7,575 bases of DNA, taken from contig JAKLQB010000532.1 of NCBI GenBank assembly GCA_022013615.1, forward strand, positions 1-7,575, in the 5' to 3' direction. The stretch comes from Desulfobacterales bacterium (GTDB lineage: Bacteria > Desulfobacterota > DSM-4660 > Desulfatiglandales > Desulfatiglandaceae). The notes under the pieces are model-generated. The model had not been told where the DNA came from and did no database searches. It saw only the letters and a list, made by a program, of their open reading frames with translations. Of the stretch, positions 6,031 through 7,575 are shown in pieces. The translations under genes and the position numbers were made by a program. How positions within the stretch are numbered: position 1 is the stretch's first letter; every line of letters starts with the position of its first letter.

Positions 6031-6840
6031 CTATGTTTGGATCCTGGCCCCTTGCTCCAACTGTTTTTCATCAATGGTGAAGAGTGCGTCGAGTAAAGCT
6101 ATCTGAAAGCTGCCGGGGGCCTGTGCTCTGGTTGCCGCTTTCTCTCCTGCAAGACCGAAGTATGCCAATGCAGTGGTAGTGGCTTGAACGGCATCATTGT
6201 CCACCGCCAGGAAGGCCCCAATGATAACGGTTGCTGTGCAGCCCGTCCCGGTCACATAACCCATAAGCTCATGCCCATTAGAGACCCGGCAGGTGCGCTC
6301 GCCATCCGTGATCAGATCCACGGGCCCGGTAATGGCAAGAGTGGTGCCTAATTCCCTGGCGAGTACAGTTGCAGCGTCGGCAGCGTCGGCCACGCTGTGC
6401 ATTGCATCCACCCCTTTGGTTCGAGATCCCTCCTGGGCCAGTGAAAGTACCTCTGAAGCATTTCCGCGAACTACATTGATTGTGAGTTCATTCATGAGTC
6501 GTTTTGCGGATTCGGTACGCAGTTTTGTGGCCCCTGAGCCCACAGGGTCCAGGATAATGGGTACATTGAGTTCATTGGCACGCTTCCCCGCCTTCAACAT
6601 GGAATCAATCCAGTAGGGCGTCAGTGTCCCAATATTGAGCACCAGGGCACTGGCAAAGGACACCATTTCCTCCACTTCCTCAGGCGCATGGGCCATTACA
6701 GGAGATGCACCACATGCCAGTAACGCATTAGCGGTATAATTCATGACCACATAATTTGTGATGTTATGAATAAGGGGCTTTTTCTCCCTCAGATTTTTCA
6801 GGTTTTCCGCTGCTCTTTTTGCCAATTGCTGATCAAACAT
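6031..6840 (-). CDS. thiM: Hydroxyethylthiazole kinase
   Basis: ThiM phosphorylates 4-methyl-5-(2-hydroxyethyl)thiazole with ATP, feeding salvaged thiazole into thiamine phosphate synthesis in the cytoplasm. The start at 6840 gives 269 residues, close to the usual 260-270. Family motifs are HNITNYVVMNYTANALLACGASPVMAHA (split here: HNITNYV 25-31, NYTANALLA 34-42, GASPVMAHA 44-52), the DPVGSGAT segment (98-105), RGNASE (125-130) and GYVTGTGCT (194-202). Here C201 matches the active-site cysteine and the preceding GTG forms the phosphate-binding loop of ribokinase-like kinases. A longer in-frame start at 6903 exists but would run through the end of thiL and adds 21 unrelated residues; the strong ribosome site just before 6840 decides against it. 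The start overlaps the thiL stop by 8 bases, implying one operon with coupled translation. It ends 6 bases from the end of the convergent M19-family gene. Confidence 0.96.
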   Translation of the reverse strand: MFDQQLAKRAAENLKNLREKKPLIHNITNYVVMNYTANALLACGASPVMAHAPEEVEEMVSFASALVLNIGTLTPYWIDSMLKAGKRANELNVPIILDPVGSGATKLRTESAKRLMNELTINVVRGNASEVLSLAQEGSRTKGVDAMHSVADAADAATVLARELGTTLAITGPVDLITDGERTCRVSNGHELMGYVTGTGCTATVIIGAFLAVDNDAVQATTTALAYFGLAGEKAATRAQAPGSFQIALLDALFTIDEKQLEQGARIQT

Positions 6841-7575
6841 TTCCTCCTCCTGATCCAGTAAAGTGATCCCAGCCAGCAGGTGTAATTTCAGACCGTGTCC
6901 CATCTGGGAGTATCAACTTGATTTGTCGGGCCACGTCTGTAATCCTGCCAACCTCGGTAACAGGCACATCGCTCAACGCGGACACTGTGCTGTAGATTTG
7001 ATCCACATGATCAGGAGAACAGGTGATGATCAGTTCATAATCATCGCTGTCTTTCAAGACCAGGTCATACGGATCCTGTCCCAATTTTTGGGCGGCTTGA
7101 CGCAGGTCCTCATTTATGGGCAGCTTTTCCTGAATCAGTTCAGCGCCAACAGCGCTTTCCTTGCAGATGTGTCCCAGGTCCCCAAGAAACCCATCACTGG
7201 TATCAATCATCGCTGTAACACATCCTGACTGCGCAATGGCCCGACCCTCCCATGCTCGATGGGACGGCATAATGTAGGCGCGCACCAGTGGATGACTCAG
7301 TAAATCCGCATTGGGTTGAGCTTGCAGCAATAATTGCAAGCCGGCCGCTGCCTGGCCCGGATATCCCGTAACAAGAATTGCATCCCCAACCTTTGCGGTG
7401 GAACGGCGGACTGTTTTACCATATTCCACTTCCCCGATTAAAGTGATGTCGATGAATGGGCTGTCTCCCGATTTTGTAAGATTACCACCGATAATTGAGG
7501 CTCCAAACGGATTGAGCTCCGCGACAAAACCGCGATACATGGCCTCCACATCTGAAACAGGGGTGTCCGCTCTCA
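6833..7575 (-). CDS. thiL: Thiamine-monophosphate kinase, 5' end missing
   Basis: ThiL phosphorylates thiamine monophosphate to thiamine diphosphate, the last step of de novo synthesis in most bacteria. The frame is open to the right edge, and the GTG at 7549 is internal: codons before it continue a plausible ThiL sequence (ending TPVSDVE). About 247 residues are visible; full-length ThiL has about 310-340, so the N-terminal part with the IGDDAA and DTL motifs lies outside. Visible landmarks, counted from that internal GTG, are YRGF (5-8), a glycine pair GGN (21-23), GEVEYGKTVRRSTAKVGD (39-56), the VTGYPGQAAAGLQLLL segment (about 60-75), MIDTSDGFLGDL with its conserved aspartates (about 113-124), DDYELI (about 169-174) and the C-terminal GWDHF, as usual in the family. 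GGN replaces the more common GGD. Its last 8 bases overlap thiM. A promoter or TPP riboswitch for this operon would lie beyond the right edge. Confidence 0.95.
   Translation of the reverse strand, partial: RADTPVSDVEAMYRGFVAELNPFGASIIGGNLTKSGDSPFIDITLIGEVEYGKTVRRSTAKVGDAILVTGYPGQAAAGLQLLLQAQPNADLLSHPLVRAYIMPSHRAWEGRAIAQSGCVTAMIDTSDGFLGDLGHICKESAVGAELIQEKLPINEDLRQAAQKLGQDPYDLVLKDSDDYELIITCSPDHVDQIYSTVSALSDVPVTEVGRITDVARQIKLILPDGTRSEITPAGWDHFTGSGGGNV
6841..6850 (-). promoter_or_regulatory. Ribosome binding site of thiM, within the end of thiL
   Basis: Read on the minus strand, GGAGGAGGAA directly precedes the ATG at 6840. It contains a near-perfect AGGAGG with about 4-7 bases to the start depending on register. 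It fixes the thiM start, and, being inside thiL, points to translational coupling of the two genes. Confidence 0.8.

Noticed and set aside
6037..6068. TTGGA/TCCAA stem followed by TTTTT as a plus-strand terminator for the M19-family gene
   Set aside because: The stem is only 5 base pairs with a 14-base loop, lies inside the thiM coding region, and the T run begins 3 bases after the stem; likely chance.
6841..6903. Longer start for thiM at 6903
   Set aside because: It lies inside thiL in another frame, adds 21 residues not seen in ThiM, and a strong ribosome site directly precedes the ATG at 6840.
1..7575. CRISPR array, tRNA/rRNA, insertion sequence, toxin-antitoxin or TPP riboswitch
   Set aside because: Both strands were read for regular repeats, cloverleaf patterns, transposase motifs and terminal inverted repeats; nothing convincing was seen, and the upstream end of the thi operon, where a riboswitch would be, is outside.

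Overview
The window is a stretch of bacterial chromosome with eight coding regions and almost no unused DNA. On the plus strand it holds most of a peptide-type (Dpp/Opp family) ABC importer operon, followed by a divergent member of the M19 membrane dipeptidase family. On the minus strand, converging on it, lie two thiamine genes (thiL, thiM). The importer has separate DppD- and DppF-type ATPases, and thiL is paired with thiM. The style (moderate to high GC, short gaps, ATGA-type overlaps, purine-rich Shine-Dalgarno sites) suits a Gram-negative, possibly Desulfobacterota-like anaerobe, often known only from metagenomes. That placement is a guess; no marker gene is present.

Layout. Positions 3-1028: C-terminal two-thirds of a family 5 substrate-binding protein, cut by the window edge. 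1029-1167: a 139-base gap with an imperfect hairpin (1041-1092). 1168-2088 and 2081-2971: the two permeases, overlapping by 8 bases. 2968-3951: DppD-type ATPase, overlapping the previous gene by 4 bases. 3952-4060: an AT-rich gap (35 G/C of 109 by hand count). 4061-5020: DppF-type ATPase. 5038-6024: M19-family protein, 17 bases further on. After only 6 bases come the ends of the convergent genes: thiM (6031-6840, minus), and thiL (6833 to beyond the right edge, minus), whose stop overlaps the thiM start by 8 bases.

How they work together. The importer would bind a peptide or peptide-like solute outside the membrane, pass it through the DppB/DppC channel and power this with two different ATPases. 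The next gene is from a family that normally cleaves dipeptides in the cytoplasm or periplasm, so the obvious reading is import plus hydrolysis. The M19 protein, however, lacks the His-x-Asp metal pair, the bridging Glu and an active-site His, while it keeps the second-metal histidines. A changed chemistry, a mononuclear enzyme or a binding role is therefore more likely than ordinary dipeptidase activity. This is the most interesting point in the window. ThiL and ThiM belong to thiamine diphosphate synthesis and salvage and are probably an unrelated neighbouring operon.

I found no tRNA, rRNA, CRISPR array, insertion sequence, origin or TPP riboswitch inside the window.
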